Below are positions 63,124 through 64,000 of a stretch of DNA of 64,000 nucleotides, in pieces. Numbering within the stretch: position 1 is the first letter of the stretch; every line of letters starts with the position of its first letter. The notes beneath the pieces were generated by a model. The model was not told the DNA's origin. It saw only the letters and a list, made by a program, of their open reading frames with translations, and did not search any database. The translations under genes were made by a program, and so were the position numbers. Origin of the DNA: DAISKN01 sp963716925 (lineage in GTDB: Bacteria > Acidobacteriota > Vicinamibacteria > Marinacidobacterales > SMYC01); contig CAVQUX010000010.1 in NCBI GenBank assembly GCA_963716925.1, positions 496,001 through 560,000 of the forward strand, in the 5' to 3' direction.

Positions 63124-64000
63124 TAGCGGTCTTCCTCCTTCTCCTCGCCCAGACGGACTACGAGCTGCTGCGCGAGGTGATTCGCACGACGGAGCCTCTC
63201 GAAGCCCCACGGGGGGAAAGGCGGCCGCTCTACATCTGGCCCGCCCAGTCTGTCGGTACGAACGATCCCGCGCAGATCGAAACCCTCGTTCGGGACCTCG
63301 ATGCCCGGGGAATGGCGGCCCTCGGTAACTGGCAACCCGGCGACATCGAAGAAGCCCTCGTTCTCGCGAGGATTCAGAAGCGTCTCGGGCTTCCGATCTC
63401 GGTGAATGCGACGGCATCGACGTACGGCTTCTTCGACGGAAGCGAGCGCACGGCGCACATCGACGACGCCGGCAAGCCGTTCTTCGACACCTCGTTTCCC
63501 ACGGATCGCAGGATGGGCTGCCCCTTCGCCATCGACCACCGGATTCCGGAGATCGCCGGACGGATCCGGAGCGCGGTCGCGGCCTATCGCCGGGAGGGCC
63601 TTACCATCGACTTCCTCTACGCGGACTGGGAGGTCGACGGCCCTCTCGAGTGGAACGGCGCCTGGGAAAGCTCCAGGAAATGCCAGAGGTGCCGGCGGGA
63701 GGTCAGAGACATCGAGAGCTTCGACGCGTTCCAGGCAGCCATTCGAAAGAAGCGCGCGGCGCTCCAGAAGGCGATGCTCGCCGAGCCGGTTCTCGAAGCC
63801 TTCCCCGGCGCTCTCGTCGGGAACTACGCCGTCTACCCCCACGACGGCACCCGCTACTGGTACGACTATTTCGAGCAGGAGCGCGCCGAGAAGTATCGCA
63901 AGTGGTATCCCGAGTTCGAGGAGACGGGATTCACCGTTTGCCATGCCCGTCGTCTATCCCTGGTACCGCGGATACAAGTGGTACGACTTCGAAGATACGG
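63120..64000 (+). CDS. Secreted barrel-like protein, partial (frameshift near 63945)
   Basis: At least 290 residues, running off the window end. GTG at 63120 overlaps the previous stop (GTGA) and opens a signal peptide (IAVFLLLLAQTDYE). The mature part has RPLYIWPAQSVGTNDPAQIE, GNWQPGDIEEALVLARIQKRLGLP, DGSERTAHIDDAGKPFF, TIDFLYADWEVDGPLEWNG (Asp/Glu in a barrel strand) and YAVYPHDGTRYWYDYFEQ. An extra T near 63945 moves the frame; correction gives VAMPVVYPWYRGYKWYDFED. It resembles secreted glycan-active TIM-barrel proteins, but I cannot name a family. It is the last of a coupled run after PilZ. Confidence 0.65.
   Translation, partial: MIAVFLLLLAQTDYELLREVIRTTEPLEAPRGERRPLYIWPAQSVGTNDPAQIETLVRDLDARGMAALGNWQPGDIEEALVLARIQKRLGLPISVNATASTYGFFDGSERTAHIDDAGKPFFDTSFPTDRRMGCPFAIDHRIPEIAGRIRSAVAAYRREGLTIDFLYADWEVDGPLEWNGAWESSRKCQRCRREVRDIESFDAFQAAIRKKRAALQKAMLAEPVLEAFPGALVGNYAVYPHDGTRYWYDYFEQERAEKYRKWYPEFEETGFTVCHARRLSLVPRIQVVRLRRY

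Overview
The window looks like chromosomal DNA of a high-GC, heterotrophic, aerobic bacterium, most likely an Acidobacteriota member. Supporting signs are an ADOP-type (acidobacterial duplicated orphan permease) protein at 19878-22274, GC-rich coding sequence with strong G/C at third codon positions, many secreted peptidases and amidohydrolases, and very frequent stop/start overlaps (ATGA, GTGA, TTGA). No rRNA, tRNA, CRISPR array, phage or insertion sequence was found. The phylum is an inference; no marker gene fixes it.

Layout. 1-4496 (minus strand): start of a YugP-like membrane peptidase, a PfkB sugar kinase with MTA phosphorylase, and an acyl-CoA dehydrogenase / MeaB / methylmalonyl-CoA epimerase set for propionyl-CoA metabolism. 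4497-7074: a less GC-rich stretch with poorly known genes (conserved hypothetical, SAP-domain protein, secreted Cache protein). 7075-14090: MtgA, an amidohydrolase, a PuuD-like membrane protein, and a LolD-type ATPase / large permease / AttH-like lipocalin operon. 14090-15446: two toxin-antitoxin modules, RHH/MazF and AbrB/VapC, the second disrupted as read. 15439-24208: isochorismatase, unknown polytopic membrane protein and XdhC in a coupled operon, then amidohydrolase, ADOP permease and an alkaline-phosphatase-fold enzyme. 24061-29946: a form II (AYRGAGR) carbon-monoxide-dehydrogenase-like cluster in the order coxS-L-M-D-E. 30034-33603: M20 peptidase, FHA/DUF4388 protein, Tat-signal class V aminotransferase. 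33586-44709: a long minus-strand run that begins with a form I (AYRCSFR) CO dehydrogenase, coxM-S-L, and continues with an XdhC-YHS fusion, CoxG, a molybdopterin-binding protein, an EI24 membrane protein, an M14 carboxypeptidase, an ECF sigma factor, MGMT and DinB. 44813-52199: GNAT, DUF4375, paired M16 peptidases, a tandem-duplicated secreted protein, MgtE, a small HExxH protein and a small secreted protein. 52291-58650: MaoC, CaiB, acyl-CoA dehydrogenase and, divergently, a fused indolepyruvate ferredoxin oxidoreductase. 58647-64000: GH29 alpha-L-fucosidase, S41 protease, PilZ protein and two TIM-barrel-like secreted proteins.

The most interesting biology is the co-occurrence of form I and form II CO dehydrogenase clusters about 11 kb apart with split accessory genes. 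coxD and coxE sit with form II. CoxG, a molybdopterin-binding protein and an XdhC carrying a C-terminal YHS metal-binding-type domain sit with form I. Together they suggest atmospheric CO oxidation as an energy supplement to amino-acid and peptide use.

Important caveat: more than twenty single-base frameshifts interrupt otherwise well-conserved genes across the window, several in homopolymers. The simplest reading is residual indel error in the assembly, so genes called broken here may be intact in the organism. Coordinates of such genes are frame-corrected spans.
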